A stretch of DNA of 64,000 bases from Sandaracinaceae bacterium (lineage in GTDB: Bacteria > Myxococcota_A > Polyangia > Polyangiales > Sandaracinaceae). Location of the stretch: positions 1 to 64,000 of the forward strand of contig JAHBWG010000021.1 in the NCBI GenBank assembly GCA_019637095.1, read 5' to 3'. Positions 1 through 7,712 of this stretch are shown one piece after another (position 1 is the first letter of the stretch; every line of letters begins with the position of its first letter). The notes under the pieces were generated by a model. That model was not told the origin of the DNA, did no database searches, and saw only the letters and a list, made by a program, of their open reading frames with translations. The position numbers and the translations under genes were made by a program.

Positions 1-2085
1 CAGCGCGTCGATGCGCTCGCGCTCGGGCGCGTCGGCGGCCTCCTCGTGGAGCGCCATCTCCTCGTCGGCCGGCGGCGCGAGCACGAGCACGACCGAGTCG
101 CGGCCGGTGCGCGCCCCCGCGTGCGCGAGCCGCTCCGCCTCGCGGCGCACGTCGGTGTAGGTCCCCTCGATCAGCACGACCTCCGCGTCGAGCGGGTCGG
201 GCCGGTGGTGGCGGCGCAGGTGCCCGAGCTCGGTCTCCGCGCGGCGCAGGTGCCGCTCCGCGTCGCCGGCGCGCCGCAGGTGCCACGGGACCTCCGCCGC
301 CTCGCACGCCTCGGCGATCGTCGCGAGCGGGATCGCCTCGCCATGCGCGTCCGCGAGATCGCGGCGGCGCAGCAGCGCGCGCGCGAGCCGCGGCGCGCCG
401 TCGCGATCGAACACGCGCATCGGCGCCGCGAGGACGTGGCGCGCCCACGCGACCATCCCCGACGCGCTCGGGCCCACCGTCGCGAGCAGGACCGGCGGGT
501 AGGGCGCGTCGTGCAGCGTGTCGAGGGCCGTCCACACGCGGCGCATCACCATGTGCAGGTGCATCTCCGCGACGCCGGCGAAGCGATCCACGTCGTCGGC
601 GATCACGAGCCCGAGCGAGGCGAAGAACGGCTCCATGCGCTCGAGGCCGAGCACGTCCGACTCGAGCTGCTCGAGCCCGGCGACGACGACGGCAGGCGTG
701 CGGCCGGCGAGGACGGTCTCGGCGAGGTCCTCGCCCGCGACGACGACGGAGAGGTTCCAGCGCGCGCTCGAGCGCGTCAGCGCGTCGCGCAGGCGGATCG
801 CCCACGCGCGCGCGGCCGGGAAGTCGCGCACGAGCACCAGCGTCGTCGCGCCGCGGTCGAGGTGGACGTAGAGCGCGGACAGGCACGTCAGCGTCGTGCG
901 CCCCGAGCCCTCGGGCGCGAGCACGAGCGCGTGCGGCGTGCTCAGGTCCGCCTGCTGGATCGGCGCGGGGCCGATCTGCTCCTCGAGCACCGGCGCCGCG
1001 CCGAGCCCGGCGGGCGAGCTCATCGTCCAGACCGCGCGCAGATGATCGAGCACCTCGCGCTGGTGCGCGTAGGGCTGCGTCTGCCCGGTCAGCGCTTCGA
1101 ACGCCTCCGCGACGAGCGGGCTCTCGGTGTCGTGGAAGCCGGCGAGCTCGGCCTCCTTCGCGGGGTGCTCCTCGAGCGACTCGAGGAACGCGCCCGGCAA
1201 CTTGGCTTGCAATGCGTCACCGAGGCGGCGGAGCGGATCGGGCGGCGGCCCCGGCAGCGGCTCCTCTTCGTCGCTCGCCGCCTTCTTCTTCTCCTCGGCG
1301 GCCGGCGAGCCCTCGAGCACGAGGTGGATGCTCAGCGCGAAGAGCACGTACCAGCCGAGCACCCACGCGCCGGGCGACGGCGCCGAGGCGATCGGCGCAC
1401 CGAGGAGCGCGCGTGTCGCGTCGAGCCCCACGGCGCCGCACTGGAGCGCGGCCTCGCTCCCCACCCGGTGCGACTCGTTGGCGAGCAGGATCCCACACAG
1501 GACGAGCACCGGCCACGCGACCTGCACGAGCCGCTTGGCCCAGCCGCGGAAGCGCTGGTCGGCGCGCCGCGCCGTGCTCGCGCCGACCCAGCGGAAGTAG
1601 AACGGCAGCGCCTCGGTCGGGGTGCTCCAGCGGATCGGGGTGTCGCGGTAGATCCACGCGAGCACCGTGCGCACCAGCACGATGACGAGCGCCCACGCCG
1701 CGAGGTGGACCGCGAGGCCGGCAGCGGGGTGCTCCGCGAGAGGCAGCACCGGCCACGCCCAGTCGCCGAGCAGCTTCCACTCGAAGAAGCTCAGCCGCGC
1801 CCAGTCCTCGGCGCCGACGCTCGAGGGCCGATCGACCGTCGCCATGAGCAGCGGATCGACGAGGCGCGCGGTGAGGTAGATCGCGATCGCGAAGAGGCCC
1901 GACGCGAGCCAGCCGGTCGCGAGGCTCCCTGCGTCCGCGCGCACGAGCTTGCCGAGCCAGCGCAAGACGCCGCTGCCGAGCACGCCGCCCGCCGAGATCC
2001 CGGCGATGACCGCGACCATCAGCGTCGCGCCGTAGTGCTCCGCGCCCGCGGCGAGCGGACAGAGGATCGCGTCGAGCCACCCCAT
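1..2085 (-). CDS. Membrane-anchored P-loop ATPase, SF2 helicase-like (3' end beyond window)
   Basis: The frame is open from an ATG at 2085 down to base 1 (695 codons), so the C-terminus lies outside the window. The first 260 or so residues hold about five hydrophobic stretches (near residues 20-45, 55-75, 115-140, 170-190 and 220-240), which predicts an inner-membrane anchor. A soluble region follows, with a Walker A-like loop (GSGRTT, about 393-398) and a Walker B-like acidic cluster (ADDVD, 496-500), placed as motifs I and II of a DEAD/SF2 ATPase. The region near the window edge (VVLIEGTYTDV) could begin the second RecA-like domain. The DEAD signature is not exact, so RNA/DNA helicase activity is inference. 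It is preceded by an IS remnant and a hairpin, so it probably has its own promoter. Confidence 0.7.
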   Translation of the reverse strand, partial: MGWLDAILCPLAAGAEHYGATLMVAVIAGISAGGVLGSGVLRWLGKLVRADAGSLATGWLASGLFAIAIYLTARLVDPLLMATVDRPSSVGAEDWARLSFFEWKLLGDWAWPVLPLAEHPAAGLAVHLAAWALVIVLVRTVLAWIYRDTPIRWSTPTEALPFYFRWVGASTARRADQRFRGWAKRLVQVAWPVLVLCGILLANESHRVGSEAALQCGAVGLDATRALLGAPIASAPSPGAWVLGWYVLFALSIHLVLEGSPAAEEKKKAASDEEEPLPGPPPDPLRRLGDALQAKLPGAFLESLEEHPAKEAELAGFHDTESPLVAEAFEALTGQTQPYAHQREVLDHLRAVWTMSSPAGLGAAPVLEEQIGPAPIQQADLSTPHALVLAPEGSGRTTLTCLSALYVHLDRGATTLVLVRDFPAARAWAIRLRDALTRSSARWNLSVVVAGEDLAETVLAGRTPAVVVAGLEQLESDVLGLERMEPFFASLGLVIADDVDRFAGVAEMHLHMVMRRVWTALDTLHDAPYPPVLLATVGPSASGMVAWARHVLAAPMRVFDRDGAPRLARALLRRRDLADAHGEAIPLATIAEACEAAEVPWHLRRAGDAERHLRRAETELGHLRRHHRPDPLDAEVVLIEGTYTDVRREAERLAHAGARTGRDSVVLVLAPPADEEMALHEEAADAPERERIDAL

Positions 2086-2154
2086 GGGCCGGCGCAGGAT
2101 ACCTTGCCTCGGCGACGCGGGCGGCGTTAGCCGGTCGACCGTTCGCCCCGAGCC

Positions 2155-2173
2155 GACCTCGCGGGGCGAGGTC
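2155..2173 (-). terminator. Short GC-rich hairpin, possible terminator
   Basis: A perfect 7-bp inverted repeat (GACCTCG/CGAGGTC) surrounds a 5-base loop. It lies between the end of the transposase remnant and the start of the ATPase gene, both on the minus strand, and could stop transcription arriving from the right. There is no U-tract, so its function is uncertain. Confidence 0.3.
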
Positions 2174-2282
2174 ACGACGTTCACTCCCTCTGGGCTCGCG
2201 CGTCGAGCAACCCGAGGAGCAGCGGCAGCACGATCCGATCGCGCGGGCGGCCTAGTACCTGTGCACAGAGGAGGCGACCGGT

Positions 2283-2580
2283 TCAGGCTGCGGCGGCTGA
2301 CACCTCGGGGCGGGCGACGGCCGGGTAGGAGCGGCCCATCTTCTCGCGGGCCTTCTCGACGGTGAACATCCACCGGACGCGGGCGCCCGAGCCGTTGCGC
2401 GCCTTCTCCCACGCCGCGTTTCTCGCGAACCAGGGTCGCCTCGTCCTCGATGCGCCTGTCGAGGCACTGGCTCTCGAGCACGCCGATCTCGATCTCGACC
2501 GCGTTCAACCAGCTCGCGTGTTTGGGCACGAAGTGGAACTCGATGCGGCGCGCGCTCGTCGCCCGACATCGGACGTACCC
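2283..2580 (-). pseudogene. IS630-family transposase remnant (C-terminal part, frameshifted)
   Basis: Read on the minus strand, the segment encodes the hallmark of the IS630 DDE transposase C-terminus: FHFVPKHASWLNAVEIEIG carries the HASWLN motif and the third acidic residue of the DDE triad. After about 20 further codons the frame moves by one base near 2413-2424, and the adjacent frame continues with the family's tail (KARNGSGARVRWMFTVEKA) to a TGA at 2283. The N-terminal HTH and the first two acidic residues are absent, and no clear terminal inverted repeats were found. This is a dead fragment of an insertion sequence. Confidence 0.75.
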
Positions 2581-2621
2581 GTACACCTGGCGAGGGCCCG
2601 GGGCGATCCCCGGCCGGCGCG

Positions 2622-3413
2622 TCAGGGGGCGGGCAGGTCGACGGCGAAGCCGCCCGCGAGGAACATCGGGCTCATCAGGTCGCCGGAGAAGAACCAGACC
2701 TGGAGGCGGACGCGGCCCATCGCCGGGAGCTCGAGAGACTGGAAGCCCACGAACCGCTCGCCGAAGTCCTCCGTCGGCCAGCTCAGCGACCACGGATCGC
2801 CGGAGCCGCCGACCGAGCCGGTGTGGAACTCGTGGCCAAGGTGCATGAAGAAGCCGGGTCCCGGGCTCGCCCGCGAGAGCGCGCCCGAGAAGCGCACCAC
2901 GGCTCGGCGCCCGTCGGGCGCGCAGAAGAAGCGGAGGTCGCCCGCGTAGTCGAGGAGCTCGCAGCGCTTCTCCCAATCGTGGGAGTGGCCGAACGGAGGC
3001 TCGGCGCGGCACGCTTCGCTCGAGCTCGACGGCGTGAACGCTTGCGCCGCGCCGCACTCGACGTAGTCGCCGTAGCCTTGCGCGGCGAGCTGATGCATCA
3101 CGCAAGCCGCGTGGTCGAAGCAGGCGGGCCGCTCGCAGGTGCTCGGGAGCCCGCGCGCGCCGCTCGGGCCCTCGCCGCAGCCGAGGGGCCCGGCGTCGCC
3201 CTCGAGCGCGCTCGCGTCGTGAGCGCCGCCGTCGTGTGCGCCGCCGTCGTGCGCGCCGCCGTCGGGGAGCGCCGCGTCGAGCGCGGCGGCGTCCGCAGGC
3301 CCGCTTCCGTCCGCGCCCGCGGCCGCGTCGCGAGCGTGTCTGTCCTCGCCGCACCCCGAGGCGAGCGCGAGCGCGCACGCGGCGAGGGCGGCGCCCGTGC
3401 GCCGTCGCATCAT
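2622..3413 (-). CDS. Hypothetical lipoprotein with Asp/Ala-rich linker
   Basis: This 263-residue protein starts with a lipoprotein signal (MMRRRTGAALAACALALASGC), so it should be lipidated at about Cys21 and anchored in the envelope. A linker of some 50 residues follows, rich in Asp, Ala and Gly, with three copies of GGAHD. The remaining 190 residues form a predicted beta-rich domain with several cysteines. I recognise no family. The gene is divergent from the GYF/AgmX-type gene at 3632, with 218 bp between the starts. The only element downstream on its strand is the transposase remnant. Confidence 0.75.
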   Translation of the reverse strand: MMRRRTGAALAACALALASGCGEDRHARDAAAGADGSGPADAAALDAALPDGGAHDGGAHDGGAHDASALEGDAGPLGCGEGPSGARGLPSTCERPACFDHAACVMHQLAAQGYGDYVECGAAQAFTPSSSSEACRAEPPFGHSHDWEKRCELLDYAGDLRFFCAPDGRRAVVRFSGALSRASPGPGFFMHLGHEFHTGSVGGSGDPWSLSWPTEDFGERFVGFQSLELPAMGRVRLQVWFFSGDLMSPMFLAGGFAVDLPAP

Positions 3414-3631
3414 GGCCCCCCTCGTTGCGAGCCTCGGCGCGCGCGTTCACCCCGCGCCGAGCCCGAGGACACGTCGCGGAGGTGGTTGGTGTTCGCACCC
3501 AAGGCGCGCGAGGGCGTCGTGTCCATCCCGTCGAGCGCCGCGGAGTGGTCTCGCGTGCCCGCCGGTCGGGCGCGCGGGCGGGGCGCCCGTGCGTCCGACG
3601 CGATGTCCGACACGATGGAGGAGCCGGAGCG

Positions 3632-4858
3632 ATGAGCGAACGATGTCCGAGCTGCGAGGCGAGCTGCGACGCGGGGAGCGCGCGCTGCGCGCGCTGCGGC
3701 GCGTCCCTCGACGACTGGTTCGTCTGCGTCGAGGGTCGGGCCGACGGACCGCACTCGCGCGGCGCGCTCGCGGCGCGGATCGCGCGGCGAGAGCTCACCT
3801 CGGACACGCTGGTGTGGCGCGAGGGGATGAGCGGCTGGGCGGCCGCGCGCGATGCGCGCCTGTGCGACGCGCCCTCGGCTCCGGCGGCGGCACGGAGCGA
3901 GAGCTCCGTCCTCTTCTCACTCGCGAACCTCACCGACCTCGCCCGCGGCGCGGCCGCGCGCGACGACGGCGTGAGCCGCGCGGACGGCTCGGGGCTCATC
4001 GACATCCGCGCCCTCGCGCGCGGCGCCGAGGAGGCCGCGCCGGCGCCCGCCGCGTCCGAGGAATGGCTCGCGATCGGCGATCGCCTGCTCGGGGCTCCCC
4101 TCGCGGGGCCCGTCGCCGGGCCCGTGGTCGCGCCCGCGCGCGGCGGCGGCTCGAGCGCGCTCCCGATCGCGATCGGCGGCGCGGTGTCGCTCGTCGCGAT
4201 CGCCGCCGCCGCCGCGGTGATCGTCGTGGTGGAGCTCGCGCCGCGTCGCGACGACGCGCCGCCCGCCGCGCTCGCGAGCGAGTCGGCACCGGTCGTCGCG
4301 GGCGCCGGGCTCGAGCTGACGGCGCCGCGCGATCCGAGCGCGGTCGCCCCGTCGGAGGAGCGGGCGGCGCCGAGCGAGGACGCCGTGGCGTCCCCGCCGG
4401 CGCGCACCACGGAGAACGACGCGCCCCGTCGCGTCCCGCGCGCCGAGGCCCGCCCGCCGCGCCGCCCGCCGCGCGAGCCGGCGACGAGCCCGCCGGTCGC
4501 CTCGCGCGAGCGCGCCCCGCTCACGGTCGCCGGCGACGATCCGCTCTCGCGGATCTTCGATGCGCGCCCTGCGCCGGCGCCGCGGCCGGTGCGCGAGCTC
4601 CCGTCGACCCCGAGCCGCGACGACGTGGTCGCGGCGATGCGCGCGCTCGAGGCGCCGGTCCGCGCCTGCGGCGACGGGTCGGTTCGTAGCATGCAAGTGG
4701 ACTTCCGCTTCGCGTCGAGCGGAGCGCTCACCCGCGCCGACGTGCGCGGCGACGTCGCCGAGCCGGTCCGCGCGTGCGTCGCCCGCGCCGCGCGCGGCGC
4801 CCGCGTGCCCGCGTTCGCGCGCGACTCGTTCTCCGTGACCTATCCCTTCCGACTGTGA
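3632..4858 (+). CDS. Zinc-ribbon/GYF-domain membrane protein with AgmX/PglI-like C-terminus
   Basis: The start chosen is ATG 3632, where the family homology begins; the frame is open further upstream. The 408-residue protein has an N-terminal zinc ribbon (Cys5, 8, 19, 22), then a GYF_2-type domain at about 29-75 (WFVCVEGRADGPHSRGAL, SGWAAARD). One transmembrane helix lies near 170-195, followed by a long Pro/Ala/Glu-rich linker. The C-terminal 80 residues (from about 325) resemble the AgmX/PglI or TonB-like domain of myxobacterial motility and envelope proteins. The order suggests a cytoplasmic sensor end, a membrane pass and a periplasm-spanning arm. The gene converges with the kinase gene 21 bp downstream. 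The role in gliding or envelope energisation is inference from domain type. Confidence 0.8.
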   Translation: MSERCPSCEASCDAGSARCARCGASLDDWFVCVEGRADGPHSRGALAARIARRELTSDTLVWREGMSGWAAARDARLCDAPSAPAAARSESSVLFSLANLTDLARGAAARDDGVSRADGSGLIDIRALARGAEEAAPAPAASEEWLAIGDRLLGAPLAGPVAGPVVAPARGGGSSALPIAIGGAVSLVAIAAAAAVIVVVELAPRRDDAPPAALASESAPVVAGAGLELTAPRDPSAVAPSEERAAPSEDAVASPPARTTENDAPRRVPRAEARPPRRPPREPATSPPVASRERAPLTVAGDDPLSRIFDARPAPAPRPVRELPSTPSRDDVVAAMRALEAPVRACGDGSVRSMQVDFRFASSGALTRADVRGDVAEPVRACVARAARGARVPAFARDSFSVTYPFRL

Positions 4859-4879
4859 GCGCGAGCGGCGAGCGCGTCG

Positions 4880-7642
4880 TCATCCGCGCCTGCGAAGCGT
4901 GGCGAGCCGGCGACGCGCCTCGTGGGCGGGTGCGGATCGGCCGCGCGCCTCGTGCGCCTCGGCCGTCCACTCGAGGCACGGGCCGACGAGGGCGGCCCAC
5001 GCCCACGCGAACACGCGCGGGGTGACGACCTCCTCGCACGCGGCGACGAGCTCGTCGTGCTCGCCGAGCGCGCGGAGCGCGCTCGCGCGCGCGTGGTGCT
5101 CGAGCACGAGGAACGTTCCGTCCGCGCTCGCGCGGGCGGCGCGTGCCCACGCGTCCGCCGCCGCGCGGGGCTCGCCGGCGCGCTCGGCGGTGATGGCCTC
5201 GGCCGCGGCGCGCACCTCGGGCGCGAGGCTCGCGCGCGCGCTCGCGACCCGAGCGTCGTCCGCGGTCCGCCGGGCCGCGAGGAGCTCCACCATCGCCATG
5301 CGGACGTCGGACGGAACGCTCGCGCGCGCCGCGGCGATGATGTCCGGCAGCGCGTCGGGCTCGGCCTCCGCGAGCTCCAGCGTCAGCAGCCGGAGCCACG
5401 CCGCGCGGCTCGACGGACGCGCGTCGAGCGTGCGGCGCGCGCGGTCGCGGTGCGCGGCGCGCAGCAGGGCGTCCTCGTCGCGGAGCGTCGCGAGCGCGGC
5501 GGCGACGAGCCCTGCGTCCGTCGGGGTCAGCGTGGTGGCGTACTGGTCCGCGACGAGCTCGGCGAGGTCGGGCTGGCCTCGCACGAGCAGCGCGATCGCG
5601 AGCAGGCGGATCGTGGGCGAGGTCGCGGTCTGCGCGTCACCGGCCTCGGTCATGCGCGAGAGCAGCTCGGCGGCGCCCGCATAGTCGCCGCGCGCCATCC
5701 GGGCGCGCGCCGGCATCTGCGGGAGCGAGGTGTGGTCGACCTCCTCGGCGCGCCGGATCGCTCGCGTCGCGAGCGCCTCGTCGCCCGCCGCGCACGCGCG
5801 GTCGAGCACGTGGTCGAGCCCGAGGTCGGAGCCTTCGATGCCGGCGAGGTGCTGCCGGTAGATCTCCATCGCCTCGTCGGCGAGGCCGCTGTGGAAGAGG
5901 GCCTCGAAGAGGCCGTAGTGCAGCTCGCGCGAGCCCTCTCCGAGCGCGTACGCGCGCCGGAACCGCTCGAGCGCGTCCTCGTTGTCGCCGCGCGCGAGCC
6001 GCTCGACGCCCTCGAGGAGCGCGCGCTCCGCGCCGGACGTCAGCCCGGCCCGCGCGCGCTCGGCGTGCCCGGCGACCACGTCGGCGCCCTGCCCGCGCCA
6101 CCACGCGATCATCGTCGCGTGGTAGTGCGCGCGCGGGTCGTCGGGGTCGAGCGCCATCGCGCGCGCCACGTGGTCCTCGGCCTCGGCGAGGGCGTTGCGG
6201 CCGAGCGCGTGCTCGGCGCGGGCGAGCTCGACCGCGAGGCTCGGCGCCTCGGACGGAGCGCCGCTGCGCGCGCTCCCGCGGAGCGACGACGCGACGCCCA
6301 GCGCCATGTCGCGCACCGTCGTCGCGAGCCGGGCGCGCGGCACCGATCGCTCGAAGGTCGCCGTCGGCTCACCCGAGGCGCGGAGCAGCGTGATGCGCAC
6401 GCGCGCGCCCTCACCGTCGGGATCGATCTCGCCGCGCGCGATGTGGGTGGCGCCCAGCGATCGCGCGGCGTGCTGCCAGGGCGGGCTCGGCCCGTGCTCG
6501 TCGCCCGCGTGCTCGGCCAGCCGGTGGGCGCCCAGCGTCTCGATGCCGGCGGCGCGCGTCAGCTCGGTCGCCAGCACGTACGGCAGCGCGGTGCGCGAGA
6601 ACGCGAGGTCGACGTCGGCGGTGCGGTCCTCGAACGGCGGGACCGCGACGAGCGGGGGCGGGTCCGCGGCCGCGACGGGCGCCGCCTCGGGCGCGTCTCG
6701 GGCGAGGAAGGCCGTCGCGAGCAGCGCGAGGAGCAGGGCTGCGCCGAGCGCGGTGACGAGCGCGGTGACGAGCGCGCGCCGCGGCGCGCCGCCGCGAGGC
6801 GTCGCGAGCGCGTCGCGGAACGCGGCGGCGGAGGGCCAGCGGTTCGCGGGATCGATCTCCAGCGCCTTCGCGATGGCGCGCGCGAGGGCGGTGTCGTGGA
6901 GGGCGCCGGCGAGCGCTCGTCGCACCTGGTCGGCGTCGCCCGCCTCGTGCGCGCGCAGCCCGGTCGCGGCGCGGAAGAGCGTCGCGCCGGCCGCGTAGAC
7001 GTCGCTGCGCGCGTCGGCCACGCCGCGGAGCTGCTCGGGCGCCATGTAGCCGAGCGTCCCGAGCACCTCGCCGGTGCTCGTCAGCTCGCTCTCGGGGAGC
7101 CGCGCGATCCCGAAGTCCGCGAGGCGGACCGAGCCGTCGGCGGCGAGGAGCACGTTGGACGGCTTGACGTCGCGGTGCACGATCCTCGCCTCGTGCGCCG
7201 CGTGCAGCGCGTCGAGCATCTCGCGCCCGATCGCGCGGATCCGATCGGGCGGGAGCGGGCCCTGGGCGAGCCGCTCGCCGAGGGATGCGCCGCCGACGAG
7301 CTCCATCACGAGGAAGCAGCCGTCGTCGTCGACCTCGTGCACCTGGACGATGTTCGGGTGCGAGAGCCGCGCCGCCGCCTGGGCCTCCTGGAACAGGCGC
7401 GCGCGCGGTCGGTCGTGAGCATCGAGGAGCACCAGCTTGACGGCGACCTCGCGCCCGAGCCGTCGGTCGTGCGCGGCGACCACCAACCCCATCGCGCCGC
7501 GGCCGAGCACGCGCTCCACGACGAAACGCTCGGGGAGCCGCGCGAGGACCGCCTCGAGCTCGGTCGTGGCGCAGGGCGCGTCGGGCGCGGGCAGGGTCTG
7601 GGTGCTGCTCAGGCCGTCGGGCACGTTGCCCATCCCGTTCAC
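4880..7642 (-). CDS. Ser/Thr protein kinase with membrane segment and TPR tail
   Basis: A 920-residue Hanks-type kinase. The catalytic domain spans about 40-285 and is complete: Gly-rich loop LGRGAMG (46-52), Lys69, HRDVKPSN (156-163), DFG (176-178) and APE. One transmembrane helix lies at about 290-312. A segment near 325-440 (PPLVAVPPFEDRT) resembles the TolB-N/CsgG-like modules that follow kinases in this group. The remainder is alpha-helical TPR-like repeat, a likely partner-binding scaffold. The start may be GTG 7642 or ATG 7633. It is divergent from the FHA/sigma-54 regulator, with only 70 bp between them. FHA domains bind phospho-threonine, so kinase and regulator may work as a pair (inference). 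Confidence 0.9.
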   Translation of the reverse strand: MNGMGNVPDGLSSTQTLPAPDAPCATTELEAVLARLPERFVVERVLGRGAMGLVVAAHDRRLGREVAVKLVLLDAHDRPRARLFQEAQAAARLSHPNIVQVHEVDDDGCFLVMELVGGASLGERLAQGPLPPDRIRAIGREMLDALHAAHEARIVHRDVKPSNVLLAADGSVRLADFGIARLPESELTSTGEVLGTLGYMAPEQLRGVADARSDVYAAGATLFRAATGLRAHEAGDADQVRRALAGALHDTALARAIAKALEIDPANRWPSAAAFRDALATPRGGAPRRALVTALVTALGAALLLALLATAFLARDAPEAAPVAAADPPPLVAVPPFEDRTADVDLAFSRTALPYVLATELTRAAGIETLGAHRLAEHAGDEHGPSPPWQHAARSLGATHIARGEIDPDGEGARVRITLLRASGEPTATFERSVPRARLATTVRDMALGVASSLRGSARSGAPSEAPSLAVELARAEHALGRNALAEAEDHVARAMALDPDDPRAHYHATMIAWWRGQGADVVAGHAERARAGLTSGAERALLEGVERLARGDNEDALERFRRAYALGEGSRELHYGLFEALFHSGLADEAMEIYRQHLAGIEGSDLGLDHVLDRACAAGDEALATRAIRRAEEVDHTSLPQMPARARMARGDYAGAAELLSRMTEAGDAQTATSPTIRLLAIALLVRGQPDLAELVADQYATTLTPTDAGLVAAALATLRDEDALLRAAHRDRARRTLDARPSSRAAWLRLLTLELAEAEPDALPDIIAAARASVPSDVRMAMVELLAARRTADDARVASARASLAPEVRAAAEAITAERAGEPRAAADAWARAARASADGTFLVLEHHARASALRALGEHDELVAACEEVVTPRVFAWAWAALVGPCLEWTAEAHEARGRSAPAHEARRRLATLRRRG

Positions 7643-7712
7643 CGTACGGCCGCGGCGCGTCCCGGCGCAATGGCCCCGCCGTCAGCCAGCGGCCGTAGGC
7701 CGCGCGCGCGGG

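Noticed and set aside
46-2130. A plus-strand frame of 694 codons at the left edge
   Set aside because: Arg/His-rich translation without domains; the minus strand in the same codon register gives membrane helices and P-loop motifs.
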